A stretch of 64,000 nt of DNA from DATFVJ01 sp963712955 (GTDB taxonomy: Bacteria > Actinomycetota > Actinomycetes > Streptosporangiales > Streptosporangiaceae): contig CAVQKF010000008.1 of the NCBI GenBank assembly GCA_963712955.1, positions 62,001 through 126,000 on the forward strand, read 5' to 3'. The translations under genes and the position numbers were made by a program. Shown here piece by piece: positions 37,658 to 47,122 of this stretch (within the stretch, counting starts at the first letter, position 1; every line of letters begins with the position of its first letter). Below the pieces are notes generated by a model. That model ran no database searches and was not told the DNA's origin. It saw only the letters and a list, made by a program, of their open reading frames with translations.

Positions 37658-38365
37658 GTGAGGAACATCGTGGTCACCGACCCGCCCCGTGCGGACCTGG
37701 GCCAGGTCGACAAGCTCGGCGAGTACGGGGTCGCGACCGTGCACGAGGCCCTCGGCAGGTCGGGATTCCTCGGCCCGCGGCTGCGCCCAGTGCACCTCGG
37801 CTCACGCATCAGTGGCACGGCGGTGACCGCCTTGTGCTGGCCGGGCGACAATCTCATGGTCCACGCCGCTGTGGAGCAGTGCCGCCCAGGTGACGTCCTT
37901 GTGGTGACCACGACCTCGCCGTGCACGGACGGGCTGCTCGGCGACCTGGTGGCGACCTCGCTGCAGGTTCGGGGGGTACGCGGCGCCGTCATCGACGGCG
38001 GCGTACGTGACGTGGCCGATCTGCTCGACATGGGCTTCCCGGTCTGGTCCGTGACGGTGAGCGCGCAGGCCGCGGTCAAGGCCACTCCTGGAGCGGTCAA
38101 CGTGCCGGTCGTCGTTGGTGGCCAGCTGATCCATCCGGGGGATGCCATCATCGCCGACGACGACGGCGTGGTGTGCGTGCCGCGCGGGCAGGTGGAGCAT
38201 GCGCTGAGCGGCGCGCAGGCCAGGGCCGCGGCAGAAGTGGTGTCCCGTGAGGCGCTGCGGGCGGGCGAGCTCACCATCGACCGGAACGCGCTTCGCGCCG
38301 TGCTCCAGGAGGCCGGGGTTTGCTACCTGACCGCAGAGGAGTACGCGCGGGAGGCGCCCGGCTGA
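37658..38365 (+). CDS. RraA-like / 4-hydroxy-4-methyl-2-oxoglutarate aldolase family protein
   Basis: This 235-residue protein of the RraA fold contains VATVHEALGRSGFLG, GTAVTALCWPGDNLMVHAA, GDVLVVTT, GVRGAVIDGGVRDVADLL and GDAIIADDDGVVCVP. The GGxRD segment with the downstream Asp is the metal/pyruvate site of HMG/CHA-type aldolases, so an aldolase or oxaloacetate decarboxylase is more likely than an RNase E inhibitor. GTG 37658 follows a strong AAGGAGG (37645-37651) and is clearly the start. The natural substrate cannot be deduced from the neighbours. Confidence 0.85.
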   Translation: MRNIVVTDPPRADLGQVDKLGEYGVATVHEALGRSGFLGPRLRPVHLGSRISGTAVTALCWPGDNLMVHAAVEQCRPGDVLVVTTTSPCTDGLLGDLVATSLQVRGVRGAVIDGGVRDVADLLDMGFPVWSVTVSAQAAVKATPGAVNVPVVVGGQLIHPGDAIIADDDGVVCVPRGQVEHALSGAQARAAAEVVSREALRAGELTIDRNALRAVLQEAGVCYLTAEEYAREAPG

Positions 38366-38459
38366 TCCGGTGTCTCCTGTTGCTGTGGCGTGACGCCCGC
38401 TGCGCCGTGGGCCGGTGAGCTGGCCGTGTATCTGGCAGGTCCGGTGCGCGGAACGGGCG

Positions 38460-38514
38460 CCGCCCGCACGCCCCCGCGACATGCGCAACCGCGGGGTCGT
38501 GCGGGCGGACTTTT
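38460..38514 (+). terminator. Strong intrinsic terminator after RraA-like gene
   Basis: A 19-bp stem (arms 38460-38478 and 38490-38508, one C-T mismatch) with an 11-nt loop is followed by AC and TTTT (38511-38514). It is the clearest rho-independent terminator in the window. It also separates the + genes from the convergent GMC oxidoreductase gene. Confidence 0.85.
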
Positions 38515-38625
38515 CATCGTGGCCCCCAGGGAAGAGGCGTAAGTTTAGACGTGCGGGGCCGCGGCGTTGGTTCCCCGTCGGGCAAAATCACTCGCCTGTC
38601 GCATCGATCAGTGCCCCGATCGTCT

Positions 38626-40367
38626 TTATGCTCTCGGGGAAGGCCGGGGGAGGCGTAGCGCAGCGGGGGCGTCGGCGGGCACGAAAGGATTGTTCGGGGC
38701 GATGGGCGCGACCCGCTGGTACGGCGCGCCGAGGCCGGGTCGTGGGTCCGCCTCACCGCGGTTAGGCCAGTGCGCCATGGCCCGCTCGGCCTGGGCGGTG
38801 ATCGTGAGCGCCGGGTTCACGCCGAGGTTGGCCGAGACGGCCGATCCGTCCACAATGTGCAGTCCTTCGTGCCCGTATACCCGGTGATACGGGTCGATCA
38901 CCCCGGTGTCCGGGGAGTCGCCGAACGTGCAGCCGCCGATGAAGTGCGCGGTCAGCTGGATGTTGAACACGTCGAGCCAGGTGCTTTCCGCCCTCCCGCC
39001 CACCTCCTCGGCCAGCATCCGTACCGCGCGGTTCGCCAGTGGAATCCAGGTCGGGCTCGGCTCACCGTGCCCGGGCGCCGAGCGCATCCCTTGCCCGAGC
39101 CGGCCACGGTGCGACCGCACCGTGATCGAGTTGTCCCTGCTCTGCATGACCAGCGCGATGACCGTCCGCCTCGACCAGTTGCGCAGGTAGGGGAGCTGGA
39201 CCAGATCCCACGGGTGGGTCGCCGCCTGCCCGAGGAACTTCGCCCACCGCGGTGTCCGCCCGCCGCCGCCGATCAGCGCCGAGGTGCGGAGCGCGCCCAT
39301 CGCGTTGCAGCCCGGGCCGTAGCGTGTGGGCTCGATGTGGGTCTGGTCATCGGGGTGGAACGACGACGAGATCGCCACGCCGTGCGAGTGGTCATCCCCA
39401 CGGGAGCGGGACCGTTCGACGGCGAGAATCGACTCCGAGTTGGTCCGGGTTACCGCGCCCAGCCGGTCCGACAGCCCGGGCAGCATGCCGGACGCCTTCA
39501 TCCGGTGCAGCAGCTTCTGGGTCCCGTAGGTACCAGCCGCGAACACGACCTGCTCCGCCGTGATCGTTCGCCGGTTCCTGCCCATCGTCCCGGTGCGCTT
39601 GACCTCCACGCTGTAGCCGCCTGGCCGCGGTCGTACGGCGGTCACCGTGGTCAGCGGGATGACCTGCGCACCGGCCCGCTCCGCAAGGTAGAGATAGTTC
39701 TCTGTCAGCATGTTCTTCGCGCCGTTGCGGCAGCCGGTCATGCACGCGCCGCACTCGGTGCACGTGCTGCGCCGCGGCCCGGCGCCGCCGAAGTAGGGAT
39801 CCGCAGTCTCCTGCCCGGGTGTATCGCCGAAGTAGACGCCGACCGGGGTCAGATGGAAGGTGTCCGCCCGCCCCATCCGCTCGGCGACCTTCCTGATCGC
39901 CTGGTCGGCCGGCGTCATGGTCGGGTTGAGTGTCACGCCGAGCATCCGTTTCGCCTGGTCGTAGAAGGGCGAAAGCTCTGCGCGCCAGTCGGTGATGTGG
40001 CTCCACTTCTGATCATCGAAAAACGCCTGCGGCGGCTCATACAGCGTGTTGGCGTAGACGAGCGAGCCGCCGCCGACGCCAGCGCCCGCGAGAATGAGCA
40101 CCCGAGTGCCCTTCTCACCGCGCAGCAGGTGGATGCGCTGGATGCCCTTCATACCGAGCGACGGCGCCCACAGGTACTTGCTTGTCCGCCACGAGGTCTT
40201 CGGCAGTGCTCGCTGCCGCTGCCCGGGCACCGGATCGTCGGGATCATCGAATCGCCGGCCGCCTCAAGGACGCCGACCCGGTACCCCTTCTCGGTCAGCC
40301 GCAATGCCGTGACACTGCCGCCGAAACCAGATCCAATGACAAGAACGTCGTAGTCGAAGCCGTTCAT
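38626..40367 (-). CDS. GMC-type FAD oxidoreductase, cholesterol-oxidase-like (one frame break)
   Basis: The N-terminus MNGFDYDVLVIGSGFGGSVTA with a Rossmann GxGxxG binds FAD. After VGVLEA a missing G near 40258 shifts the frame; restored, it reads AGRRFDDPDDPVPGQ and goes on to LPKTSWRTSKYLWAP, GAGVGGGSLVYANTLYEP, a CTECGACMTGC ferredoxin-like Cys cluster, FAAGTYGTQKLLHRM, TAHFIGGCTFGDSPDTG and DGSAVSANLGVNPALTITA. This matches the Mycobacterium ChoD-like/cholesterol oxidase branch of GMC proteins rather than secreted streptomycete ChoA. The start is preceded by GGGGAGGG. Length is about 580 codons. The substrate may be a sterol or another alcohol. Confidence 0.88.
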
Positions 40368-40653
40368 AGCACCCTCCCCGGCCTTTCCTGATACACCGCG
40401 TCTGTGCCCGTGCCAGGCCAGGACCCGGACCGGTCTGGCCCTTCGGCCTACCGGCGGGAGTCACCCCATAGAACGAACCCTAGACGTCCGGCGCCCAGTT
40501 CTCTACTGGGAAGTAACAACTACTTACGGTGATCGTGTGGTGTACCCACTGACCAGCACCGATAGCTCGGGGAGCCTAATGGAACTAAATCGATCGAGAA
40601 TGCGAAGTAATCGGATCGACGTTACCCAGGCACCTGATCCCGTTGGCCCTCGG
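40368..40653. other. 286-nt intergenic region with AT-rich block
   Basis: This region holds the promoter of the GMC gene and the downstream end of glcF. 40500-40620 is distinctly AT-richer (gggaagtaacaactacttac, atggaactaaatcgatcg). The inverted pair aagta/tactt at about 40511-40527 could be an operator. No gene is seen. Confidence 0.4.
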
Positions 40654-41991
40654 TCAGGGCCGGGCTCCCGTGAGCGCGGTGACCGGGAGCCCGCGGATCG
40701 ATGCGTCAAGGACCTGGGCGGTGTGCGCGACGGGAATCCACTCGCCGCGGGAGGCCAGCGCGGCGGTGATCTGCAGCGAGCAGCCCGGGTTCCCCGAGAC
40801 CAGCAGGCCGGCGCCCGCCGCTCTGGCCGCCATAACGGCATCCGCCTTGCGCTCGCCGAGTTCCCTGGCGGCCTCCGGCTGTAGCAGGTTGTACACCCCG
40901 GCGGAACCGCAGCAGGTCCCGCCGTCGCCGATCTCCACGAGCGTCAGGCCCGGGATCGCGCGCAGCAGATTACGTGGTTGCGCACGCACGCCCTGGGCGT
41001 GCCCCAGATGGCATGCGTCGTGGTAGGCCACGCTCACCGGCAGCGGGTGCCGCTGCGCCACCGGCCCCAGCTCGGTGAGGAACTCGGTAAGATCGCGGAC
41101 CTTCCCGGCAAGCCGGCTGGCCGCAGGCGCGGCGGCGTCGCCAGAAAGCAACCCACCGTATTCCTTCATCGCCGAGCCGCAGCCGGCGGCGTTCACCACC
41201 AGGGCGTCCACCCCGGCCCGGTCGAACAATCCGATCATGCGCCGCGCAAACGACATCGCCTCGTCGGCGCGGCCCGTGTGCAGCGAAAGCGCACCGCAGC
41301 AGCCTTGCCCACGCGGAATGATCACATCGCAGCCCTCGGCCGCGAGCAGCCGTGCGGTCGCGGCGTTCACTTGCGGGAAGAACTCACCCTGCACGCAGCC
41401 GGTGAGCATGCCGACGACCGCGCGGCGGGCCTGCGCTTGCTGTGCTCCCCGGTCGCCGTGGCGTCCGTCCTGCCCACGGGCGGGTACGCGTTCAGGCAGC
41501 CGGATCCGCCGTGCTGGCGGCGGCGCGAGCCGAAGCGCGGCTGCCGCGGCCGCGGGCAGCCGCGCGGCCATCGGGTGGGCGGCACCGCGGGTGAGGAGCC
41601 GGTCGAGGCCGACCTTCTGCGCCGCGCGGAGCGGGCCTGTCAGCAGACGGAGCCGCCGCGGGTAAGGGAACACCGCGAAGATCGCGGCCCGCACGGCCCG
41701 CTGCGCTGCGGATCGCGGCTCATCGAGCGGCCACGCCCGCGCCGCCTCGATCAGCTTGTCGTACTGCACCCCGGACGGGCACGCAGGCACGCAGGCCATG
41801 CAGCCAAGGCAGCGATCCAGGTGGGTGAGCACCGGCTGGTCCAGCGTCGCGCCATCCAAGAGCTGCGTCATCAGGTGGATGCGGCCGCGCGGCGAGTCCA
41901 TCTCGTCGCCCCATAGCTGATAGGTCGGGCATGCGGGCAGGCAGAAACCGCAGTGCACGCAATCGCCCGTGAGCTTGCGCAGATCCTCCAT
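40654..41991 (-). CDS. glcF: Glycolate oxidase iron-sulfur subunit GlcF
   Basis: This is the electron-transfer subunit of the GlcDEF complex. Two 4Fe-4S motifs are seen, CVHCGFCLPACP and CLGCMACVPACP. Two CCG domains follow (GQGCCGALSLHTG with AAGCGSAMKEYG; GTCCGSAGVYNLL with NPGCSLQI). ATG 41991 overlaps the glcE stop (TAATG), giving translational coupling. At 445 residues it has the usual length for actinobacteria, with an Ala/Arg-rich middle linker. The downstream end lies next to the GMC promoter region. Confidence 0.93.
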   Translation of the reverse strand: MEDLRKLTGDCVHCGFCLPACPTYQLWGDEMDSPRGRIHLMTQLLDGATLDQPVLTHLDRCLGCMACVPACPSGVQYDKLIEAARAWPLDEPRSAAQRAVRAAIFAVFPYPRRLRLLTGPLRAAQKVGLDRLLTRGAAHPMAARLPAAAAAALRLAPPPARRIRLPERVPARGQDGRHGDRGAQQAQARRAVVGMLTGCVQGEFFPQVNAATARLLAAEGCDVIIPRGQGCCGALSLHTGRADEAMSFARRMIGLFDRAGVDALVVNAAGCGSAMKEYGGLLSGDAAAPAASRLAGKVRDLTEFLTELGPVAQRHPLPVSVAYHDACHLGHAQGVRAQPRNLLRAIPGLTLVEIGDGGTCCGSAGVYNLLQPEAARELGERKADAVMAARAAGAGLLVSGNPGCSLQITAALASRGEWIPVAHTAQVLDASIRGLPVTALTGARP

Positions 41992-43637
41992 TAGATCCCT
42001 CCCGCGAATCGCCCCGGTGACATGACATGACCTGGATCGAACCGATCCTTGACCGCACGCATCAGCTCGGCTGCGGTTACCGGTCCCCACATGTCGACGG
42101 CGCTGCGTATCCCCGGCGGCGCGTGCACCACGGTCACGCTCGCGCCTGGCACGTCCCCCCAGCCCGGGGGCGCGGCGAGGCGGCGCCGAAGCACCGCAAC
42201 AAACGACGCCGCCGCATCGGGTGAGGTCCCCGCCTCGAGTCCGGCCTCGAGCACGCCCGCGCCGGCAGAGCCGCGGATGGCGGGGCTCGGGAACTGTGGG
42301 CCCAGCCCGGCCGCGGCCTCGTCGACGGCGTCGAGCACGGACGGCAACTCGTTCGGCGGGAGCACGATCCGGAGCGCGGTCGCGCCAGCGTCGGCGACGC
42401 CGCGGCCCCACCACGCCGGCGGAGCCTCGCCAGCGTGGGCGCCACTGCCGAGGATGTCGCGCATCCGGGCCACCCGTTCGGGAATCGCGTCGGCGGCACC
42501 TTCGAGCAGCAGGCACACGGACACGGGCGCGCCTGCCGCCGGCCGGTCGATCTCGGCCGCGGACGGCGCGAGCTGTGACTCGATGGCCGCCCTGACGGCG
42601 CCGAGTGCGTCCGCCGCGGTCGCGCACGTCACCGTGACGTAGGCGGCGGCCTGCGGCAGCGGATGCAGGCGGAACGCCGCCTCGGCGATCAGCCCCAGCG
42701 TGCCGTACGAACCTGCGAACAGCTTGCCGAGGTCGTAACCGGCCACGTTCTTGACGACCTTGCCGCCCGACGAGGCGATCGTGCCGTCCGGGAGCACCAC
42801 GGTAATTCCGATCAGCAGATCGCGTGGCGTTCCGTAGCGCAGCCGCCGGGGTCCCGCGGCGCCCGTCGCGATCATGCCGCCAACGGTCCCGCAGGCGGCG
42901 CCGCCCACCCTGCCATAGGCGGCGCCGCCCACCCTGCCGAGGGCGGCGGCGCCCAGCCCGCCGAGGGCGGCGGCGCCCACGATCCCGTGCGTGTCATCCG
43001 CGCTGCCGATGCTGCCCGCGCTGCCCGCGCTGCCCGCGCCGTCGGGGCCGTCGGGGCCGTCTGCGCTGCCGGCACCGCCGGTACTGTACGCACCGCCCCG
43101 GATATGCGCGCTGTGCGCGCCCTTGGCGCCCTTGGCTCCCTTCGAGCCCTTGGCTCCCTTCCCGGCCTTGGCTCCCTTGGCTCCCTTCGCGCCCTTCGCG
43201 CCTGGCCTGCCGTCCGCATCCCCCATGATTGGCGTGCCGTATGTGCCGTCCGTGCCAAGTGTGTCGAGCGCAAGTTGCTGGCCAGCGGGCGCGAGCTGCG
43301 CGGCCAGCCGCGCCATCGGGAGCCCGGCCTGTACCCGCACCACCAGGTCACCGGCCGCGTGCTCGATGACCTGGTCGAGCCCGGTGGTGTCGATGATCAG
43401 ATCACAGCGGTCGGGCGGGGCACCCCACGCGAGCTTGGTCCCGCTGCCGCGGGGGAGGACCGCTAGCCCGTGAGCGGCCGCGGCCCGCAGCAGGTCACTT
43501 GCCTCGGCGACCGTGGCGGGACAGGCCACCGCCGCGGGCACCACGCCGAATACCGCATCGGCTGGTCCGCCTGGCCGCACGGCGGCGCACGCGCTTGCGA
43601 ACACGGCGACGGTGTCAGTCACGATGTGGCTCCCCAT
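41991..43637 (-). CDS. glcE: Glycolate oxidase FAD-binding subunit GlcE with collagen-like insert
   Basis: GlcE is a PCMH-type FAD-binding protein. Seen: LAVLPRGSGTKLAWG, DLIIDTTGLDQVIEHAAGDLVV, TVGGMIATGAAGPRRLRYG, SSGGKVVKNVAGYDLGKLF and FDPGHVMSPGRFAGGI. Between the FAD-domain segment QLALDTLGTDG and TVGGMIATG, where homologues have only about ten residues, about 110 residues of repeats are inserted. These are GAKGAK triplets, GAGSAGSAGS and a LGGLGAAALGRVGG block. The flanking FAD-binding parts are intact, so the insert must be looped out if the protein is active. It is the middle gene of glcDEF. Confidence 0.92.
   Translation of the reverse strand: MGSHIVTDTVAVFASACAAVRPGGPADAVFGVVPAAVACPATVAEASDLLRAAAAHGLAVLPRGSGTKLAWGAPPDRCDLIIDTTGLDQVIEHAAGDLVVRVQAGLPMARLAAQLAPAGQQLALDTLGTDGTYGTPIMGDADGRPGAKGAKGAKGAKAGKGAKGSKGAKGAKGAHSAHIRGGAYSTGGAGSADGPDGPDGAGSAGSAGSIGSADDTHGIVGAAALGGLGAAALGRVGGAAYGRVGGAACGTVGGMIATGAAGPRRLRYGTPRDLLIGITVVLPDGTIASSGGKVVKNVAGYDLGKLFAGSYGTLGLIAEAAFRLHPLPQAAAYVTVTCATAADALGAVRAAIESQLAPSAAEIDRPAAGAPVSVCLLLEGAADAIPERVARMRDILGSGAHAGEAPPAWWGRGVADAGATALRIVLPPNELPSVLDAVDEAAAGLGPQFPSPAIRGSAGAGVLEAGLEAGTSPDAAASFVAVLRRRLAAPPGWGDVPGASVTVVHAPPGIRSAVDMWGPVTAAELMRAVKDRFDPGHVMSPGRFAGGI
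42890..43225. repeat. 9- to 30-nt repeat block inside glcE
   Basis: This is a composite array: 9-nt gcccttggc/tcccttggc units (43105-43200, encoding AKG), 9-nt gctgcccgc units (43012-43045), and two to three ~30-nt units ggcggcgccgcccaccctgcc (42895-42965). All are in frame with glcE. Confidence 0.85.
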
Positions 43638-43652
43638 GATCGTCCGCGTACA

Positions 43653-45122
43653 TTAGAAGATCTCCACCTGGCCGGTTGCGGCAAGGGGATGGGCCCCGCG
43701 CCGCACGCCGGGCACCTCACCGCACAGCCGTGGGGTGGGAAACACCTTGCCGGGATTGCACAGGCCCGCCGGGTCGAAGGAGCACCGCAGCAACTGCATG
43801 GTTTCCAGATCGGCGGGCCCGAACATCTTCGGCATGTGCCGCGACTTGTCCACCCCGATGCCGTGCTCGCCGGTGATCGAGCCGCCGTGCTCGATGCACG
43901 CGTCAAGGATGGCGCCGGACAGGCGCTCCGCCCGCTCGGTCTCACCAGGCCGCGTGTCGTCGAAGAGCACGAGCGGGTGCAGGTTGCCGTCGCCGGCGTG
44001 GAACACGTTCGCAACCTTGATCCCTTCCTCCCGCGACAGGCTGGAGATCTTCCTCAGCACCGCGGGCAGCGCCGTCCGTGGCACGACGCCGTCCTGCACG
44101 ATGTAGGCGGGGCTGATCCGGCCGACAGCGGCGAACGCGGCGCGGCGGCCCCTCCAGATGGCGGCCCGATCCTCCACGTCATCGGCGACCCTGATCTCGG
44201 TCGCGCCCGCCTCCTCGCAGAGGGCACGCGCGCGGGCATACTCGCGCTCGACCTCCGCCGCCGGCCCGTCGAGCTCGACGATCAGGACGGCGCCGGCGCC
44301 CTGTGGGTAGCGGCAGGCCACCGCCGCCTCGGCGGCCTCGATGGCCAGCGCGTCCATCATCTCGATCGCGGCGGGCAGCAGACCCGCACCGATGATCGCC
44401 GATACCGCCTCCCCGCCAGCGTCCGTGCTCGTGAACGCGGCGAGCATGGTGCGAACAGCCTGGGGCAGGCGGGTGAGCTTGACGACGATCTTGGTGACGA
44501 TGCCGAGCGTGCCCTCCGAGCCGACAAAGGCGCCGAGCAGGTCGTACCCGGGCGCCGCGCCTGTCCCGTCGCCGAGCCACACGAGCGACCCGGACGGCAC
44601 CGCGACCTGGAGGGCGAGGATGTGGTGCACGGTGAAGCCGTACTTGAGGCAGTGCGCGCCGCCCGAGTTCTCCGCGACATTCCCGCCGACCGAGCAGACC
44701 ACCTGGCTCGATGGATCCGGCGCGTAGAAGTAGCCGAACGGCTCCGCTGCCTTGCTCACGGCCAGATTGGTGACGCCGGGTTCGACGACGGCCCTGCGGT
44801 TCGCGGCGTCGACCTCGATGACGCGCCGCATCTTGGCGGTCACGATAAGCACGCCGTCAGCGTTGGGGAGCGCGCCACCGGACAGGCCGGTCCCCGAGCC
44901 GCGCGCCACGTAGGGCACACGAGCATGCGTGCAGGCGCGGACGATAGCGGCCACCTGCTCGGCGGTCTGCGGCAGCACAGCGATCGCCGGGGTGCAGCGG
45001 TGTGAGGTGAGCCCGTCGCATTCGTAGGTGCGGAGCTGACGCGGATCTGTGACGACGTTCGCGCGGCCCAGGATCTCGGCCAGCCGCGGCGCGAGCGCCG
45101 CGGCATCGCCATATTCACTCAT
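43653..45122 (-). CDS. glcD: Glycolate oxidase subunit GlcD
   Basis: GlcD is the catalytic FAD subunit (FAD_binding_4 plus FAD-oxidase C domain) that oxidises glycolate, or D-lactate in close relatives, to the 2-oxo acid. Motifs: VPYVARGSGTGLSGGALP, SSQVVCSVGGNVAENSGGAHC, GYDLLGAFVGSEGTLGIVT, NVFHAGDGNLHPLVLFD and the metal-site SITGEHGIGVDKS. It is 489 residues long. It starts the minus-strand operon glcD-glcE-glcF; the gap to glcE is 15 nt. The next gene upstream is malate synthase, which consumes its product glyoxylate. Confidence 0.94.
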   Translation of the reverse strand: MSEYGDAAALAPRLAEILGRANVVTDPRQLRTYECDGLTSHRCTPAIAVLPQTAEQVAAIVRACTHARVPYVARGSGTGLSGGALPNADGVLIVTAKMRRVIEVDAANRRAVVEPGVTNLAVSKAAEPFGYFYAPDPSSQVVCSVGGNVAENSGGAHCLKYGFTVHHILALQVAVPSGSLVWLGDGTGAAPGYDLLGAFVGSEGTLGIVTKIVVKLTRLPQAVRTMLAAFTSTDAGGEAVSAIIGAGLLPAAIEMMDALAIEAAEAAVACRYPQGAGAVLIVELDGPAAEVEREYARARALCEEAGATEIRVADDVEDRAAIWRGRRAAFAAVGRISPAYIVQDGVVPRTALPAVLRKISSLSREEGIKVANVFHAGDGNLHPLVLFDDTRPGETERAERLSGAILDACIEHGGSITGEHGIGVDKSRHMPKMFGPADLETMQLLRCSFDPAGLCNPGKVFPTPRLCGEVPGVRRGAHPLAATGQVEIF

Positions 45123-45204
45123 GCCTCGACACTAGCTCCGGGAGCTCAGGGAAGTTAGAGCGCCACCGCTGGCTCCGCACCGAGCTGGCGAGCCAGCGGT
45201 CGAT

Positions 45205-46809
45205 CTAGGGCATGCGCTCGTACGCGGGGACGGTGAGGAACTCGGCGTAGTCGTCGGCCAGCGCGACCTCTTTGAAGAGGGCGGTTGCCTGCTCGAGGCG
45301 GGACTCGTCGAAGTCGGCGCCGCCGGCCTCGCGGATCTTGGCAAGCTCCTCGCCGATGATCCGCTCGACAAGGTCCTTTGTGACGCGTGGGCCGTCGGCG
45401 AGCTCGATGTCGTTGTGCAGCCACTGCCAGACCTGGGAGCGGGATATCTCGGCCGTGGCCGCGTCTTCCATCAGATTGAAGATGCCGACCGCGCCGTTGC
45501 CGCCGAGCCAGGCCGCCAGGTACTGCAGGCCGACGCTGATGTTGCTGCGCAGGCCCGCCTCGGTGATCGCGCCGGGGGTCTTGGCGACGGACAGCAGGTC
45601 CGCCGCGCTGACGCTGACCTCCTCACGCAGCTTGCCAAGCTGGTTCGGCTGGTCGCCGAGCACGCCGTCGAACACCTCGCGGCACAGCGGCACCAGATCG
45701 GGGTGGGCGACCCAGGATCCGTCGAAACCGTCGGCGGACTCGCGTGCCTTGTCCTCGCGGACCTTGGCGAGTGCCTTCGCGTTGACCTCCGGGTCACGGC
45801 GGCTCGGGATGAAGGCGGCCATGCCGCCGATGGCGTGCGCGCCGCGCCGGTGGCAGCTGCGCACCAGCAACTCGGTGTAGGCACGCATGAACGGTGCGGT
45901 CATGGTGACCGCGTTGCGGTCAGGCAGCACGAACTCGCGCCCGCGGGTGCGAAACTTCTTGATGATGCTGAACTGGTAGTCCCAGCGGCCGGCGTTGAGC
46001 CCGGCCGAGTGGTCGCGCAGTTCGTAGAGGATCTCCTCCATCTCGAAGGCGGCCGGGATGGTCTCGATGAGCACAGTGCCCCGGATCGTGCCACGGGGGA
46101 TGCCGAGAGCATCCTCCGCGATGCAGAACGCGTCATTCCACAGCCGCGCCTCCAGATGGCTCTCAATCTTGGCCAGGTAGTAGTACGGCCCCCTGCCCTT
46201 GTCGATCTGGCGCTGCGCGCAGTGGTAGAAGTACAGGCCAAAGTCGAACAGGCTGCCGGACATGCGCTTGCCGTCGATCAGCAGATGCTTCTCGTCCAGG
46301 TGCCAGCCGCGTGGCCTGGCCACGATCGTGGGCAGCTCATCGTCGGGGCGCAGCCGGTACTCCTTGCCCTCCGGGCTGGTGTAGTCGATCACCCGGTCAA
46401 GCGCATCCCTGAGGTTGAGATGACCGGTGATCATGTTGTCCCAGAGCGGGGTGTTGGCGTCCTCGAAATCGGCCAGCCAGACCTTGGCGCCCGAATTGAG
46501 CGCGTTGATCGTCATTTTCTTGTCGGTCGGCCCGGTGATCTCCACACGCCGGTCCACGAGCCCGGGCGCGAGCGGTGCCACGCGCCAGGCAGGGTCATCG
46601 CGGATGTTCCTGGTTTCGGGCAGGAAGTCGAGGGTGCCCCCAGCGATGAGGTCCTGCTGGCGCACGCCGCGGGCGGCTAGCAGCTCCGCGCGGCGCGAGC
46701 CGAGTTCCCGCTGCAGCGTGGCAAGCAGGTTGAGCGCCTCGGGGGTCAGGATCTCGTCGTAGCGTTCCCGGCTGGGGCCAGTGATCTCCACGTTCTCGGG
46801 TCCCGGCAT
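45205..46809 (-). CDS. aceB: Malate synthase A
   Basis: Malate synthase condenses glyoxylate with acetyl-CoA to malate. The TIM-barrel family signature RDHSAGLNAGRWDYQFS is exact; KVWLADFEDANTPLWDN, VLIETIPAAFEMEEILYEL and GSWVAHPDLVPLCREVF are further matches. At 534 residues it is the A-type enzyme, not the 720-residue G type. ATG 46809 is preceded by AGGGAGCGGG. It lies in the same direction as glcDEF, 82 nt away, so it probably shares transcription and completes a glycolate assimilation route. No isocitrate lyase gene is in the window. Confidence 0.96.
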   Translation of the reverse strand: MPGPENVEITGPSRERYDEILTPEALNLLATLQRELGSRRAELLAARGVRQQDLIAGGTLDFLPETRNIRDDPAWRVAPLAPGLVDRRVEITGPTDKKMTINALNSGAKVWLADFEDANTPLWDNMITGHLNLRDALDRVIDYTSPEGKEYRLRPDDELPTIVARPRGWHLDEKHLLIDGKRMSGSLFDFGLYFYHCAQRQIDKGRGPYYYLAKIESHLEARLWNDAFCIAEDALGIPRGTIRGTVLIETIPAAFEMEEILYELRDHSAGLNAGRWDYQFSIIKKFRTRGREFVLPDRNAVTMTAPFMRAYTELLVRSCHRRGAHAIGGMAAFIPSRRDPEVNAKALAKVREDKARESADGFDGSWVAHPDLVPLCREVFDGVLGDQPNQLGKLREEVSVSAADLLSVAKTPGAITEAGLRSNISVGLQYLAAWLGGNGAVGIFNLMEDAATAEISRSQVWQWLHNDIELADGPRVTKDLVERIIGEELAKIREAGGADFDESRLEQATALFKEVALADDYAEFLTVPAYERMP

Positions 46810-46890
46810 CGCCCGCTCCCTTCACGGTGTGGTGACAGGTTCCGGATCGTGCGGCATGTTCCGGATCGTGACTTCAGACGCTAGCACCCG

Positions 46891-47036
46891 AACCGGGGGG
46901 TCCCGGGGGGTCGCCCCCCCGGGACGGCACTGAACCGGGGGGTCCCGGGGGGTCGCCCCCCCGGGACGGCACTGAACCGGGGGGTCCCGGGGGGTCGCCC
47001 CCGGGACGGCACCGAAACCGGGGGTCCCGGCGGGCC
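46891..47036. repeat. Three 42-nt copies of GC-run palindromic element
   Basis: Units start at 46891, 46933 and 46975, each aaccgggggg-tcccgggggg-tcgccccccc-gggacggcactg; the third copy has a shortened C run. A partial fourth copy follows. Each can fold into a G6/C6 hairpin. The block fills the divergent aceB-hflX promoter region. The core is shared with the elements inside lhr and at the start of the RNase J fragment. Confidence 0.95.
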
Positions 47037-47122
47037 GCCTTGGCGCCGGCCGGTCAAAACTCGGGTGAGTATCAGGCCTGCCACGTGGCACTATCGGGGA
47101 ATGACGTACATGAGGGGCGGCG

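Noticed and set aside
38770..40353. 527-codon + strand frame
   Set aside because: Antisense to the GMC oxidoreductase; Arg/Pro/His-rich with no recognisable motif.
43470..45005. 511-codon + strand frame
   Set aside because: Antisense to glcD, which has all family motifs.
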